In this document: piece after piece, positions 27,542 to 36,778 of the stretch
Numbering within the stretch: position 1 is the stretch's first letter
Layout: each line of letters begins with the position of its first letter
Source: Alphaproteobacteria bacterium
Lineage (GTDB): Bacteria > Pseudomonadota > Alphaproteobacteria > Micropepsales > Micropepsaceae
DNA: 64,000 nucleotides
Direction: 5' to 3'
NCBI GenBank assembly: GCA_013389115.1
Contig: JACADY010000026.1
Coordinates: 1-64,000 of the forward strand
Made by a program: the position numbers and the translations under genes
Notes under the pieces: model-generated
Database searches by the model: none
Told to the model about the DNA's origin: nothing
Seen by the model: only the letters and a program-made list of their open reading frames with translations

Positions 27542-28872
27542 CGGCCGCCTTTCGCTGTGCCAGCAGAGAGAATGTCGCCAAGCGCCGCATATCCGGCCTT
27601 GAGCGTCCCGCGATCGTTTTTGCCCTGACTCATGAACGCCTCCAGCTGCGGATAGAGACGGATTGCCTCATCAACAGCAGGATCCGTGCCAGCCTTGTAC
27701 GCCCCAAGCCGGATCAATTCGGCCATATTGTCATAGACGGCGAGGTGCCGGCGCGCGCTCGAGACCAGCGCCTGCTCTTCGGGCGCATTGCACGAAGGCA
27801 TTGTACGCGAAACCGATTTAAGGACGTTAACGGCCGGATACCGGCCCCGCTCGGCGATCCCACGCTCGAGCACGATGTGACCATCGAGAATGCCGCGCAC
27901 GGCATCCGCGATCGGCTCATTATGGTCATCGCCCTCGACGAGCACGGTGAAAAGGCCGGTAATGTCCCCCTGCTGTGCCTGTCCTGGCCCCGCGCGCTCG
28001 AGCAGACGTGGCAGTTCGGAAAAGACGGTCGGCGTATACCCCTTGGAGGCCGGCGGCTCGCCGCAGGAGAGGCCGATCTCGCGCTGCGCCATCGCAAAGC
28101 GCGTGACACTGTCCATGAGGCAGAGCACTTCAGCGCCGCTGTCACGAAAATACTCGGACACCGTAAGGGCGAGATAGGCCGCCTGCCGGCGCATCAGCGC
28201 GGCCTCATCCGAGGTCGCCACGATCACGACCGAGCGTGCAAGGCCCTCTTCGCCGAGATCCGTCGTGAGAAACTCTTGCACCTCGCGCCCGCGCTCGCCG
28301 ATCAGGCCGATGACAGCGACATCGCTCGCCGTATAGCGGGCGAGCATGGAAAGAAGCACCGACTTGCCAACCCCCGAGCCGGCGAAGATGCCCATGCGCT
28401 GCCCCTTGCAGCAGGTGGTGAAGGTGTTGAGCACCTTGACCCCGAGATCAAGCTTGCCCTCGACACGCCGGCGTCCATGGGCAGGGGGCGGCGCGGCCCG
28501 CAGCGCGTAAGGAAGCCGCCCCGCCGTGATCGGCCCCTTGCCGTCGATGGGTTCGCCAAAAGCGTTGATGACGCGCCCGAGCCAGGCATGAGAGGGATAG
28601 ACCTGCGCCGGCATCGGATCGATATAGGCTTTGCAGCCCATGCGAATGCCGTCGAGCGATCCGAAGGGCAGCGACAGCGCGCGCCCGTGACGAAAGCCGA
28701 CGACTTCACAAAGCACTTCACGCCCCGGCCCGGTTTGTATCGAGACCCTGGCGCCGATCGAGAGCGCATCGGGCGGACCGGAGATTTCCACCAGCAATCC
28801 CTGGACGCTGGCGACGCGGCCGAACACGCGCGCGGCGGGGACATCGGCGATGAGGCTGGCGAGCTCTTGCAC
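27538..28872 (-). CDS. fliI: Flagellum-specific ATP synthase FliI
   Basis: Export ATPase of the flagellar type III system. Walker [20 protein letters not shown], the following [14 protein letters not shown], and Walker [21 protein letters not shown] are all present, with the N-terminal beta domain starting [20 protein letters not shown] prefer GTG 28872, which gives the usual FliI N-terminus; a TTG at 28896 is the only start further out and has no ribosome binding site. Upstream lies a CtrA-box-like sequence on the same strand. Confidence 0.95.
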   Translation of the reverse strand: MQELASLIADVPAARVFGRVASVQGLLVEISGPPDALSIGARVSIQTGPGREVLCEVVGFRHGRALSLPFGSLDGIRMGCKAYIDPMPAQVYPSHAWLGRVINAFGEPIDGKGPITAGRLPYALRAAPPPAHGRRRVEGKLDLGVKVLNTFTTCCKGQRMGIFAGSGVGKSVLLSMLARYTASDVAVIGLIGERGREVQEFLTTDLGEEGLARSVVIVATSDEAALMRRQAAYLALTVSEYFRDSGAEVLCLMDSVTRFAMAQREIGLSCGEPPASKGYTPTVFSELPRLLERAGPGQAQQGDITGLFTVLVEGDDHNEPIADAVRGILDGHIVLERGIAERGRYPAVNVLKSVSRTMPSCNAPEEQALVSSARRHLAVYDNMAELIRLGAYKAGTDPAVDEAIRLYPQLEAFMSQGKNDRGTLKAGYAALGDILSAGTAKGGR

Positions 28873-28950
28873 TTTTCCACACCCTGTTGCGGGCAAACCA
28901 CACGGGTCACGTCTGCAGAAACCCGTATCGGGAAAGATGCGCTTAACCGC

Positions 28951-28965
28951 TTAAATCCACGTAAA
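28951..28965 (-). promoter_or_regulatory. CtrA-box-like site upstream of fliI
   Basis: On the minus strand TTTA-CGTGGAT-TTAA keeps the 7-base spacing of TTAA-N7-TTAA with one mismatch. It is about 80 bp upstream of fliI. Overlapping TTAAs in the same stretch suggest a compound site. Confidence 0.4.
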
Positions 28966-29069
28966 TTCAACCCAAACAAGGAGTTAAAGGATTTTCCGAA
29001 CGTTGTTCACGAGCCATCCCCCTGATCATCTTCATGCCTCGATAAACTTTTGTTTGGAGCTTGGCAGGG

Positions 29070-29104
29070 ATTCGCAGTCCGTTAAGCATTAACACCTAGA
29101 TTCG
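29070..29104. promoter_or_regulatory. Two GANTC sites in the ctrA promoter region
   Basis: GATTC occurs at 29070-29074 and 29100-29104, 55-90 bp before the ctrA ATG, with TTAAGCATTAAC between them. GANTC is the CcrM methylation target; in Caulobacter a GANTC in the ctrA P1 promoter ties transcription to replication, and TTAA motifs give CtrA autoregulation. Function here is inferred. Confidence 0.45.
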
Positions 29105-29158
29105 TTACCGGGATTAACAACGGCAAGCGGGACGTCAACCCCGGGGCAGAGGCGAGAG

Positions 29159-29854
29159 ATGCGGGTACTCCTAATCGAAGATGACAAGGCAATGGCGCAG
29201 AGCATCGAGCTGATGCTGCGCTCCGAAGGGTTCAACGTCTACACCACCGACCTGGGTGAAGAGGGCGTCGATCTCGGTAAGATTTATGACTACGACATCA
29301 TCGTCCTCGACCTCAATCTGCCCGACATGAGCGGCTTTGAGGTGCTGAAGGCGCTGCGGGTCGCCAAGATCGGGACGCCGATCCTGATTCTCTATGGCAC
29401 ACAGACGATCGATTCGAAGGTGCGTGGCCTTGGCTATGGCGCCGACGACTATATGACGAAGCCCTTCCACAAGGATGAGTTGATCGCGCGCATCCACGCC
29501 ATCGTGCGCCGCTCGAAGGGCCATTCGCAATCCGTCATCCAGACGGGCAAGCTGACCGTCAATCTCGACACCAAAACGGTCGAGGTCGCCGGCCAGCGCG
29601 TGCACCTGACGGGCAAGGAGTACCAGATGCTGGAGCTGCTTTCGCTCCGCAAGGGCACGACGCTGACGAAGGAGATGTTCCTGAACCATCTCTATGGCGG
29701 CATGGATGAGCCCGAGTTGAAGATCATCGACGTGTTCATCTGCAAGCTGCGCAAGAAGCTCGCGGCGGCGACGAGCGGCGAACACTACATCGAAACCGTT
29801 TGGGGCCGCGGCTACGTGCTGCGCGATCCGATCGCCGAGAAGGCGGCGTCCTGA
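29159..29854 (+). CDS. ctrA: Cell-cycle response regulator CtrA
   Basis: OmpR-type master regulator of the alphaproteobacterial cell cycle, motility and division. The receiver domain has the acidic pair Asp8-Asp9, phospho-acceptor Asp51 ([11 protein letters not shown]) and Lys101 ([13 protein letters not shown]). The DNA-binding domain (from about 125) is the highly conserved CtrA block [54 protein letters not shown]. Two oddities: position 79, normally Ser or Thr (ILILSG), is Tyr (ILILYG), and the C-terminus ends AAS rather than the AlaAla used for ClpXP turnover in Caulobacter. 231 residues is standard. Confidence 0.97.
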   Translation: MRVLLIEDDKAMAQSIELMLRSEGFNVYTTDLGEEGVDLGKIYDYDIIVLDLNLPDMSGFEVLKALRVAKIGTPILILYGTQTIDSKVRGLGYGADDYMTKPFHKDELIARIHAIVRRSKGHSQSVIQTGKLTVNLDTKTVEVAGQRVHLTGKEYQMLELLSLRKGTTLTKEMFLNHLYGGMDEPELKIIDVFICKLRKKLAAATSGEHYIETVWGRGYVLRDPIAEKAAS

Positions 29855-29887
29855 CGCGCAAGCTCGCCCGACCCGAAATCGATCTTT

Positions 29888-29918
29888 GGGCGCTCCTGAA
29901 ATCAGGAGCGCCCTTTTT
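29888..29918 (+). terminator. Rho-independent terminator after ctrA
   Basis: GGGCGCTCCTGA and TCAGGAGCGCCC form a perfect 12-bp stem around AA, followed by TTTTT (29914-29918). It lies 34 bp after the ctrA stop. The remaining bases of the gap, 29919-30158 up to the cheR stop, show no gene or clear signal. Confidence 0.93.
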
Positions 29919-30158
29919 CATGGGCGCAAGCGACAGGCGGGTTGTGAGGGGGGATTGAAGTGAGGCCGGGGCAGCCAGAACATTTCCAGGAAGAGTGAGC
30001 AGCGCCTGGCCGCTGGAGATGCAACCGGTCTCCCCCATACACGTCACCACCCGCGCATGCCGGTGGTCGATGGCCTCAAGTCAGTCCTGAAGCCTTGGGA
30101 ATCGCCGTATCAAGAAATGAGATCCAGTTTCCAATTTTCAAGGAACAGAAAGGCAGCG

Positions 30159-31016
30159 CTATCCGGCCGCCACCTTAGCCGGCGGGGTCAATGCCGCGGC
30201 GGCGGCCTTCACATAGAGCCCCTTGGCGGTGGGATGCGGCTGGAAGGGCACTGTAAGACCGACAACCGTCTCCGCCGCGCCAAGGATGAGATATCCGTCC
30301 TCGGGCAGGATCTTCGCGATGCGCGTAATGATGTCCGCCTTCGTGTCGCGATCGAAATAGATGAGCACGTTGCGGCAGAAGACGACATCGAACTGCCCGA
30401 GCGCGCTTAAGCTCTCGAGCAGATTGAAAAGCTTGTACTTGACCTGCTGCCGGATATTTTCCTTCAGCCGCCAGTTGTCGCCTTCCTTGGTGAAGTACTT
30501 GACGAGCATCTGGATGGGCAACCCGCGTTGCACCTCGAACTGCGAATAGATCCCCGCCTGCGCGCGCGCGATCACCTCAGCGCAAATATCCGTGCCCAGA
30601 ATATCGAGCGAAAGACCCGGGAACTGCGCCGCCTTCTCGGCCATTGTGAGGACGAGCGAATAAGGCTCCTGCCCGGTCGAGGCGGCCGCGCACCACACCC
30701 GCAGGCGTTTCTGCGGGCGTGAAGGAAGGAGCGAAGGTACGATGACCTTTTCGAAATGCTCGAAAGGCGTCTTGTCGCGGAAAAACAGCGACTCATTCGT
30801 CGTCATCGCATCCGTCACGGCACGCTGCAGCGTTTCCGAGCCGGGCTGACGTAATTTGCTGATAAGAGCCGCAATATCGGCAAGCCCTTCCTTGCGCGCG
30901 ATCGGCATCAGGCGGCTTTCGACGAGATACAGTTTGTCGGGCGTGAGGACGAGGCCCGAACGGCGCTTCAAGAGATTGCTGAGAAAGGCAAAATCATCAG
31001 ACGGGATCGCACTCAT
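30159..31016 (-). CDS. cheR: Chemotaxis protein methyltransferase CheR
   Basis: SAM-dependent methylation of chemoreceptor glutamates. The N-terminal helical domain (about 5-75) is followed by TTNESLFFRDKTPFEHFE, the SAM-binding region VWCAAASTGQEPYSLVL and FDVVFCRNVLIYFD. I start at ATG 31016, which has GGGAAGG upstream and overlaps the cheB stop (ATGA); the open frame extends to 31082 without a better start. Last gene of the che operon. Confidence 0.96.
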   Translation of the reverse strand: MSAIPSDDFAFLSNLLKRRSGLVLTPDKLYLVESRLMPIARKEGLADIAALISKLRQPGSETLQRAVTDAMTTNESLFFRDKTPFEHFEKVIVPSLLPSRPQKRLRVWCAAASTGQEPYSLVLTMAEKAAQFPGLSLDILGTDICAEVIARAQAGIYSQFEVQRGLPIQMLVKYFTKEGDNWRLKENIRQQVKYKLFNLLESLSALGQFDVVFCRNVLIYFDRDTKADIITRIAKILPEDGYLILGAAETVVGLTVPFQPHPTAKGLYVKAAAAALTPPAKVAAG

Positions 31017-32155
31017 TGGGCCTTCCCCATTAGTTTGAGGATCTCGGACGCAAGGCGCGAGATCGGATAGACGCCCGCGCACAGGCCGGCGAGCGCGACA
31101 GCCCCCGGCATGCCCCGAACGACACTCGTAGCTTCATCCTGCGCGATCACGGTGCCACCGGCCCCAACGATCTTGCGCGCCCCTTCCCGGCCGTCGCTGC
31201 CCATGCCCGTGAGCACGGTACAAAGCGCCGCTGGTCCATAGATCGCGGCAATGCTGCGGAACATCGGATCAACGGCGGGACGGCAGAAATTCTCTTGCGG
31301 CGCATCGGAGAGCACGATGCGCGTTTGAGTCCCTTGCTTTTCCAGCAGCATGTGCCGGTCGCCAGGCGCAACATAGACCTGGCAAGGGCTCAAGACCTCT
31401 CCGCTTCGCCCCTCACCGCAAACGAGCCCGGAGACCTTGGCAAGGTGCTCGGCAAGGATGCTCGTGAAGGTCGGGGGCATGTGTTGCGTGATGACGATGG
31501 GGACATCAATCTGCGGGGCAATCCCCTTGATGAGTTCGAAGAGCGCCTGCGGACCGCCGGTCGATGATCCGATCGCCAGGATCTGCGGCTTCACGCGCGA
31601 AGCCTCCCGCAAGGAAATCTGTGCCGGCGCCGGCGCTGCCGGCCGGGTCTCGCGCCGCGCCATGCCGGCTTCCGCGCGCGCATCGAGCTTGGGTGCGTTC
31701 CGTCGCGCAGCCTTGCCAAGCGCCTTGACCTTCGCGCAGATTTCCGTGCGGAAATCGGCCGAGGCCGTCATCGTTCGCGTCGCCTCGGGTTTGGGGACAT
31801 AGTCGGCCGCGCCCAGCGACAGGGCTCGCAGCGAAATTTCCGCATTGCGGCGCGTCAGCGTCGAGGCCATGACGACCTTGGCATGCGGCACCGCCTTGAT
31901 GATCTCTGGAAGCGCCGTCAAGCCGTCCATCTCTGGCATCTCGATATCGAGGATGACGACATCGGGCTTGTATTGGGCGGCCATCTGGAGGCCCTGTCGG
32001 CCATTGCTCGCGCTTCCCACGACCGTGATTTCACTGTCCTCGTCGAGCCAGCGCGTGATGAGGCCACGGATCACCGCTGAATCATCAACGACGATCACGC
32101 GGACAGCCGAGGGACCTTTGGACGCCGAGGGAACTGACGGAGATGCCGCTGCCAT
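31013..32155 (-). CDS. cheB: Protein-glutamate methylesterase CheB
   Basis: Receiver domain (VRVIVVDDSAVIRGLITRWL...VVILDIEMPEMDGL, about 20-140) joined by a basic linker to the methylesterase domain (IGSSTGGPQALFELIKGI; ITQHMPPTFTSILAEHL; GMGSDGREGARKIVGAGG), which carries the catalytic Ser-His-Asp set. Opposes CheR in sensory adaptation when phosphorylated by CheA. 380 residues, start 8 bp downstream of the cheY stop. Confidence 0.97.
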   Translation of the reverse strand: MAAASPSVPSASKGPSAVRVIVVDDSAVIRGLITRWLDEDSEITVVGSASNGRQGLQMAAQYKPDVVILDIEMPEMDGLTALPEIIKAVPHAKVVMASTLTRRNAEISLRALSLGAADYVPKPEATRTMTASADFRTEICAKVKALGKAARRNAPKLDARAEAGMARRETRPAAPAPAQISLREASRVKPQILAIGSSTGGPQALFELIKGIAPQIDVPIVITQHMPPTFTSILAEHLAKVSGLVCGEGRSGEVLSPCQVYVAPGDRHMLLEKQGTQTRIVLSDAPQENFCRPAVDPMFRSIAAIYGPAALCTVLTGMGSDGREGARKIVGAGGTVIAQDEATSVVRGMPGAVALAGLCAGVYPISRLASEILKLMGKAQ

Positions 32156-32163
32156 TTGCTGCC

Positions 32164-32529
32164 TTAAACGAGCCCGGCTTCAGTGAACTTCGCCTCGATG
32201 ATGTCGCGGTCGAAAGGCTTCATAATGTACTCGTTGGCCCCCGCCGAGAGCGCCTCGGAGATCCGGTCCATATCATTCTCCGTCGTGCAGAAGACGACGA
32301 TGGGGTGCTCCCCACCAGCCTCTTTGCGCAAGGCCCGCAGGAATTCGATGCCCGACATGTTGGGCATGTTCCAGTCAAGCAGGATCGCGTCCGGCATCTT
32401 CTGGCGGCAGGCATCGAGCGCAATCCGCCCGTCCTCCGCCTCGGAAATGTCGAAGCTCAACTCCTCGAGGATCTTGCGCGCGACCTTTCTGATCACGCGG
32501 CTATCATCGACTACGAGACAGTGCTTCAT
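32164..32529 (-). CDS. cheY: Chemotaxis response regulator CheY
   Basis: A single receiver domain of 121 residues: Asp8-Asp9 (LVVDDSRVIRKVARKIL), phospho-acceptor Asp52 (LLDWNMPNMSG), Thr in VVFCTTEND and the lysine in IMKPFDRDI. Presumably the motor-binding output of CheA. Start ATG 32529 follows GGGAGTGGG; the frame is open nine codons further to 32556. Confidence 0.94.
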   Translation of the reverse strand: MKHCLVVDDSRVIRKVARKILEELSFDISEAEDGRIALDACRQKMPDAILLDWNMPNMSGIEFLRALRKEAGGEHPIVVFCTTENDMDRISEALSAGANEYIMKPFDRDIIEAKFTEAGLV

Positions 32530-32552
32530 GACAGCCCACTCCCTAGCGAGTC

Positions 32553-33023
32553 TCAAGCGGCAAGGCGCCCGAACTCGAGCAGATGTTCAACGTTGAGTAC
32601 CACGAGCAGATTTCCATCGAGCCGGTAGACACCGCTCGATGCCTGACGCCAACGCTCATCGAGATTGGCAGGGTTGTCCTCGAAATCAGCCACGGGCACG
32701 CTGAGGACCTCGCCGACATTGTCGATGATGAGACCATAGCTCTCGCCCTTGTGCTCGATTCCAACCGCCATGCACGGCTCGCCCTTGGCGCGCGGCGGCA
32801 GTCCCAGACGGACACGCACGTCGATGGCGGTCACGATGCGGTCGCGCAGATTGAGTACGCCCGCGATTTCAGGATGTGCGAGCGGCACCCGCGTGATCGC
32901 CTGTGGCGAGAACACGTCCTGAACTTGCGAAATCGCGATTCCGAACAATTGTCCGCCGATCATAACCGTCACGAAATCGGTGGTCGCTGCTGAGTTCTTG
33001 CTATGCGCGCGCTTCGTGTTCAT
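32553..33023 (-). CDS. cheW: Chemotaxis coupling protein CheW
   Basis: 156 residues forming one CheW/SH3-like domain: FVTVMIGGQLFGIAISQVQDVFSPQAITRVPLAHPEIAGVLNLRDRIVTAIDVRVRLGLP. It bridges chemoreceptors and CheA. Its ATG overlaps the cheA stop by 4 bp, and cheY follows 23 bp after its stop. Confidence 0.96.
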   Translation of the reverse strand: MNTKRAHSKNSAATTDFVTVMIGGQLFGIAISQVQDVFSPQAITRVPLAHPEIAGVLNLRDRIVTAIDVRVRLGLPPRAKGEPCMAVGIEHKGESYGLIIDNVGEVLSVPVADFEDNPANLDERWRQASSGVYRLDGNLLVVLNVEHLLEFGRLAA

Positions 33024-35719
33024 GCCGCTGCCGCTCCCCGGTTGAGCGCATCGGAGATCACCGAAACGAGGCGGTGGCGCTCTGTCTTGTTGACGAAAGT
33101 ATCGAAGCCCGCATCGCGCGTCCGCTCCACATCCTGCGCCGATTGCAGCGAAGAGAGGGCGACAAGCGGCAATTCGCGCCAGTTCTCATCGCTCTTGACC
33201 GCCATGGCGAAGGCAAAACCGTCCGTACCCGGCATTTCAAGGTCGCTGACGATGCAATCGATGGGCACGCCCTCGTCGCGCAGCTTGAAGGCGTTCTCCG
33301 CGCCGTCCGTCGCGACCACCTCATAGCCAGCCGACTCGAGTAGCGGCGTGATCATGTTGCGGAAGAATGCGCTGTCATCGACGAGCAGGATCCGCTTGGG
33401 CGCGTTCCGCGTCTGATGGTCGGAATGCCGAACGAACCAATCGTCATAGGCAAGCGTCAGATAGTGAGCGGCATCGATAATCTCGGTCGCCTTGCCCTTG
33501 ATGATAGCCGAGCCGAGCAGGCTTGGATTTTCACCCGAGAGTTCGATCTTGAGCCGGTCATCGACGATATCGACGATTTCATCGACAACAAGACCCATCG
33601 CGCGATCCTCGTCCGTGAAGACAAGGATCGGCTGGCGCCCTTCACTCTTGAGGTTCTGCGAGGGTGAGACGAAGACGAGCGGCATCAAGCGTCCGCGATA
33701 CTGCACAAGGATGCGCCCGTTCGAGGTCTCGATGCGGTTGACCTCGATGTCTTCAAGCCGCGTGACCAGCGAAAGTGGAACGGCCTTGGGCTCCTGGGAG
33801 CCAGCCCGGAAAATGAGCATCGCGGTTGTCTCATCACGCCGCAGCGCCGAAGCATGGCCCTGAACCTCTTCTCCCTTCTGATCGCCCGCAGCATCGTGCG
33901 CGACCGCGCGCGCGATACCGTTGGGATCGATGATCATGATGACGGAGCCATCGCCGAGGATCGTATTGCCCGAGAACATCTCGATGTCGCGCAGCAGTGA
34001 AGCGCTGGGCTTCACGACGATTTCCTGTGTATCGTAAACGGTGTCGACGATGATGCCGAAGGTCTGGCCAGCGACCCGGCTGACGATGACATAGGCCTCG
34101 TCGGTCTTGGCCTTCTCGCTTTCAAGACCGAGCACATCCGAGAGATAGACAAGCGGCAACAGGCGGTTGCGCAGACGAAGGACGGGCGTCGCGTTGATGG
34201 ATTCGATGCGCTGCTCCGATCCCGGCCTTGCCCGCACGAGCTCAAGCACGGCGGATTGAGGTATGGCAAAGCGCTGACCCGCGGTTTCAACGATCAGCGC
34301 CGACACGATGGCGAGCGTCAACGGGATCTTGATGATGAAGGTCGAGCCCTGGCCTTGCTTCGAGACAAGATCGATCGTTCCGCCGATGAGCTCGATGTTG
34401 GTGCGCACGACGTCCATGCCGACGCCACGCCCTGACACATTTGTCACTTTCGCTGCGGTCGAAAAGCCCGCGGCAAAGATGAACTTCGCGATCTGTGCAT
34501 CGCTCATGCGCTGCAGTTCGGCTTCGCTCACGATGCCGCGCTCAAGCGCCTTCGTCTTGATCCGGGCGATATCAAGCCCACGCCCGTCATCACCAACCTC
34601 GACGATGATGTGGCCGCCTTCATGATAGGCCTTGAGCGTGATCGTACCTGTTTCGGACTTTCCAGAAGCGCGCCGCACCGCCGGCAATTCGAGCCCGTGA
34701 TCGGCTGAATTGCGCACCATATGCGTGAGCGGATCCTTGATCAGCTCGAGCACCTGGCGGTCAAGTTCGGTCTCCGAGCCGATCATTTCAAGATTGATCT
34801 TCTTGGAGAGTTCATGCGCGAGGTCGCGCACGATGCGCGGCAGCTTCTGCCAGGCATTGCCGATCGGCTGCATGCGCGTCTTCATGACGCCTTCCTGCAG
34901 TTCGGCCGTGACATTGGAGAGGCGTTGCAGCGGCACCTTGAATTCGCTGTTGTCGAGCCGGCGCACCATTTCAAGGAGCTGGTTGCGCGTCAGCACAAGC
35001 TCGCTGACCATCGTCATGAGGTCTTCGAGCACATCGACATTCACGCGGATCGATTGCTGCGCGACGCTGCCCTCGCCTTTCGCCGCATCGCCCCGGGGCT
35101 GAGCTGACGCGGTGTCCGGCGTCGCGGCATGGGCCGCTGCATCATTCATCGGCTGCGCGCCTGCCGATCGGAAAGCCTGCTCAAGTTCATCGAGACTGAC
35201 CTCGCCCGGCTTCAGCGGCCGCCCCAGATCTTGCGGCGGCAGATCAACGTCCTGTGAGGCTTCTTGCGATTCTTCGGCCTTCTGCGCGGCGGGCTCGGCC
35301 ACCTTTCCCGGCATGGCGGATGCGCGGGCAACGGCGACCTCCGCCCCCGTTGCGGCTGCCTCGAGTTGGCTGATGAGTTCGCCGTCATCGCCCGCAGGTT
35401 CGGATTCGTTGGCTTCAAGGTCCTTGAGAATGGCCTTGATGCGATCGAGCGATGAAAGGACGAGTGTGATGCCCGAAGGCGTGACCGTCAGTTGGCCGTC
35501 GCGATACTTGCCAAGCAGGGTTTCAGAGACATGCGCAACCCGCTCCAGGCGCGGCAGCCCCAGAAAGCCGCATGTGCCTTTGACCGTGTGGACGAGACGA
35601 AAGATCTTGTCGAGCACGTCTTTGTTGTTCGGGTCGCGCTCGAGCTTGACAAGCTCAAGGTCCACGACGTCGAGATTTTCCGACGTTTCGGTCAGAAACT
35701 CGCGCAGTAAATCATCCAT
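33020..35719 (-). CDS. cheA: Hybrid chemotaxis kinase CheA with two CheW-like domains and a receiver
   Basis: 899 residues. Domains in order: Hpt with phospho-His44 (RLVHTVKGTCGF); acidic linker; dimerisation helices (VNVDVLEDLMTMVSELVLTRNQLLEM); ATPase with N, G1 and G2 boxes (MVRNSADHGLE, VGDDGRGLD, VSGRGVGMDVV); a CheW domain (about 490-620); a second CheW-like domain (about 640-765); and a C-terminal receiver (ILLVDDSAFFRN, IVSDLEMPG). This hybrid form is known in several alphaproteobacteria and the receiver probably serves as a phosphate sink or extra output. It heads cheA-cheW-cheY-cheB-cheR. Confidence 0.95.
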   Translation of the reverse strand: MDDLLREFLTETSENLDVVDLELVKLERDPNNKDVLDKIFRLVHTVKGTCGFLGLPRLERVAHVSETLLGKYRDGQLTVTPSGITLVLSSLDRIKAILKDLEANESEPAGDDGELISQLEAAATGAEVAVARASAMPGKVAEPAAQKAEESQEASQDVDLPPQDLGRPLKPGEVSLDELEQAFRSAGAQPMNDAAAHAATPDTASAQPRGDAAKGEGSVAQQSIRVNVDVLEDLMTMVSELVLTRNQLLEMVRRLDNSEFKVPLQRLSNVTAELQEGVMKTRMQPIGNAWQKLPRIVRDLAHELSKKINLEMIGSETELDRQVLELIKDPLTHMVRNSADHGLELPAVRRASGKSETGTITLKAYHEGGHIIVEVGDDGRGLDIARIKTKALERGIVSEAELQRMSDAQIAKFIFAAGFSTAAKVTNVSGRGVGMDVVRTNIELIGGTIDLVSKQGQGSTFIIKIPLTLAIVSALIVETAGQRFAIPQSAVLELVRARPGSEQRIESINATPVLRLRNRLLPLVYLSDVLGLESEKAKTDEAYVIVSRVAGQTFGIIVDTVYDTQEIVVKPSASLLRDIEMFSGNTILGDGSVIMIIDPNGIARAVAHDAAGDQKGEEVQGHASALRRDETTAMLIFRAGSQEPKAVPLSLVTRLEDIEVNRIETSNGRILVQYRGRLMPLVFVSPSQNLKSEGRQPILVFTDEDRAMGLVVDEIVDIVDDRLKIELSGENPSLLGSAIIKGKATEIIDAAHYLTLAYDDWFVRHSDHQTRNAPKRILLVDDSAFFRNMITPLLESAGYEVVATDGAENAFKLRDEGVPIDCIVSDLEMPGTDGFAFAMAVKSDENWRELPLVALSSLQSAQDVERTRDAGFDTFVNKTERHRLVSVISDALNRGAAAA

Positions 35720-35794
35720 GTCCGATCGGCTCCGCCCTGGGCAAGAACAGGCTCAGACGAGCCTGAAACAGGCGCTGAGGTTGAGCGAAACCTA

Positions 35795-35810
35795 GTTAAA
35801 GTCGCGTAAA
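35795..35810 (-). promoter_or_regulatory. CtrA-box-like site upstream of cheA
   Basis: On the minus strand TTTA-CGCGACT-TTAAC fits TTAA-N7-TTAAC with one mismatch and sits about 80 bp before the cheA ATG, in the gap between chpT and cheA. Confidence 0.45.
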
Positions 35811-35839
35811 GTGCGCACAAGCGCCAAACGAACGCCCGC

Positions 35840-36469
35840 CTAGCGGATATGGCTAATTCGGAAAGTGACGAGATCGGGATTGGATTCGACCTTGGCGGTC
35901 TCGCCAAAACCGCGCAGGAGCAGCCCGAGCACGAACCCGCACATGGCCCGGCTCTCCACCGTTTCAAGCGTGGTCTCACCCATCAGTGCGGCACGCTGGT
36001 CTTCTGCAAGGCGCGCGCCCTGTCCTTGCGCCTTGACGACGAGCTGGACGCCATTGGGCGAATTCTCCGCCAAAACGGTAACGACGCCGCCCCGCGGCAG
36101 GCATTCCTGGCCCAGCATGACGAGATTGGCGAGGGCCCGAACGAAGGCCTTGGGGAGTTCGATTTCCTCCGCCTTCCAGTCGAGCGAAACCTTGCTGTCC
36201 GCGAACAGCAGCCTTGCAACCTCACGCACATCGCCAATGGGAAGGATGTCCCCGCGCGAGCCCGACGCGCCATAGGCAAGCCGCGCGAATTGCAGCTTTG
36301 CGGAGGCTTGCGCGGCGCTGCGGGCAATGAGCGCGAGCGCCTGTGTCCGCAACTCCGGATCATCGTCGTCCGCAATGACTTCCAGCCCGTTGACGATGGC
36401 CCCGACAGGACTGATGAGGTCGTGGCAGACGCGCGAGACGACGAGGGACGCAAGATCAAGATCATTCAT
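35840..36469 (-). CDS. chpT: Histidine phosphotransferase ChpT
   Basis: About 209 residues. The N-terminal DHp-like helices carry the phospho-acceptor in SRVCHDLISPVGAIVNGLEVI, the ChpT signature, followed by a degenerate ATPase-like domain without nucleotide-binding boxes. ChpT passes phosphate from CckA to CtrA and CpdR. I start at ATG 36469; there is no strong ribosome binding site, and the open frame runs to 36715 through unlikely sequence. It lies upstream of the che operon on the same strand, 6 kb from ctrA; cckA is not in the window. Confidence 0.9.
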   Translation of the reverse strand: MNDLDLASLVVSRVCHDLISPVGAIVNGLEVIADDDDPELRTQALALIARSAAQASAKLQFARLAYGASGSRGDILPIGDVREVARLLFADSKVSLDWKAEEIELPKAFVRALANLVMLGQECLPRGGVVTVLAENSPNGVQLVVKAQGQGARLAEDQRAALMGETTLETVESRAMCGFVLGLLLRGFGETAKVESNPDLVTFRISHIR

Positions 36470-36586
36470 GTGCGGGAGCAAGGCCACTGAATAAGGAGAT
36501 ACCGAATCAGGATTTGAGACTACACGACTGATGGCGCAAAACCGATTAAACTTGAGCTGTGCCGCGTTCCGGAAATAGCAAGAACC

Positions 36587-36778
36587 ATGAGTGACACTCG
36601 CCTCGAACCAGGAATGTGGGTGCACCTGCCCGCCATGGCGGATTGGGGATTGGGTCAGGTGCAATCCGTTGTAGGTTCGCGTGTCACCGTGAATTTCGAG
36701 AATGCTGGTAAACAATTGATCAACATCAGCGTCGCGGAACTGGTTCTGGCGGCCATGAAGGAAGAAAAAGACCGATGA
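36587..36778 (+). CDS. DUF3553 domain protein
   Basis: 63 residues matching DUF3553: PGMWVHLPAMADWGLGQVQSVVGSRVTVNFENAGKQLINISVAELVLA, a small beta-barrel resembling the RNA-polymerase-interacting domain of CarD/Mfd-type proteins. Genes of this family commonly sit next to chpT in alphaproteobacteria. It is divergent from chpT across about 117 bp and overlaps cysQ by 4 bp. Function unknown. Confidence 0.85.
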   Translation: MSDTRLEPGMWVHLPAMADWGLGQVQSVVGSRVTVNFENAGKQLINISVAELVLAAMKEEKDR

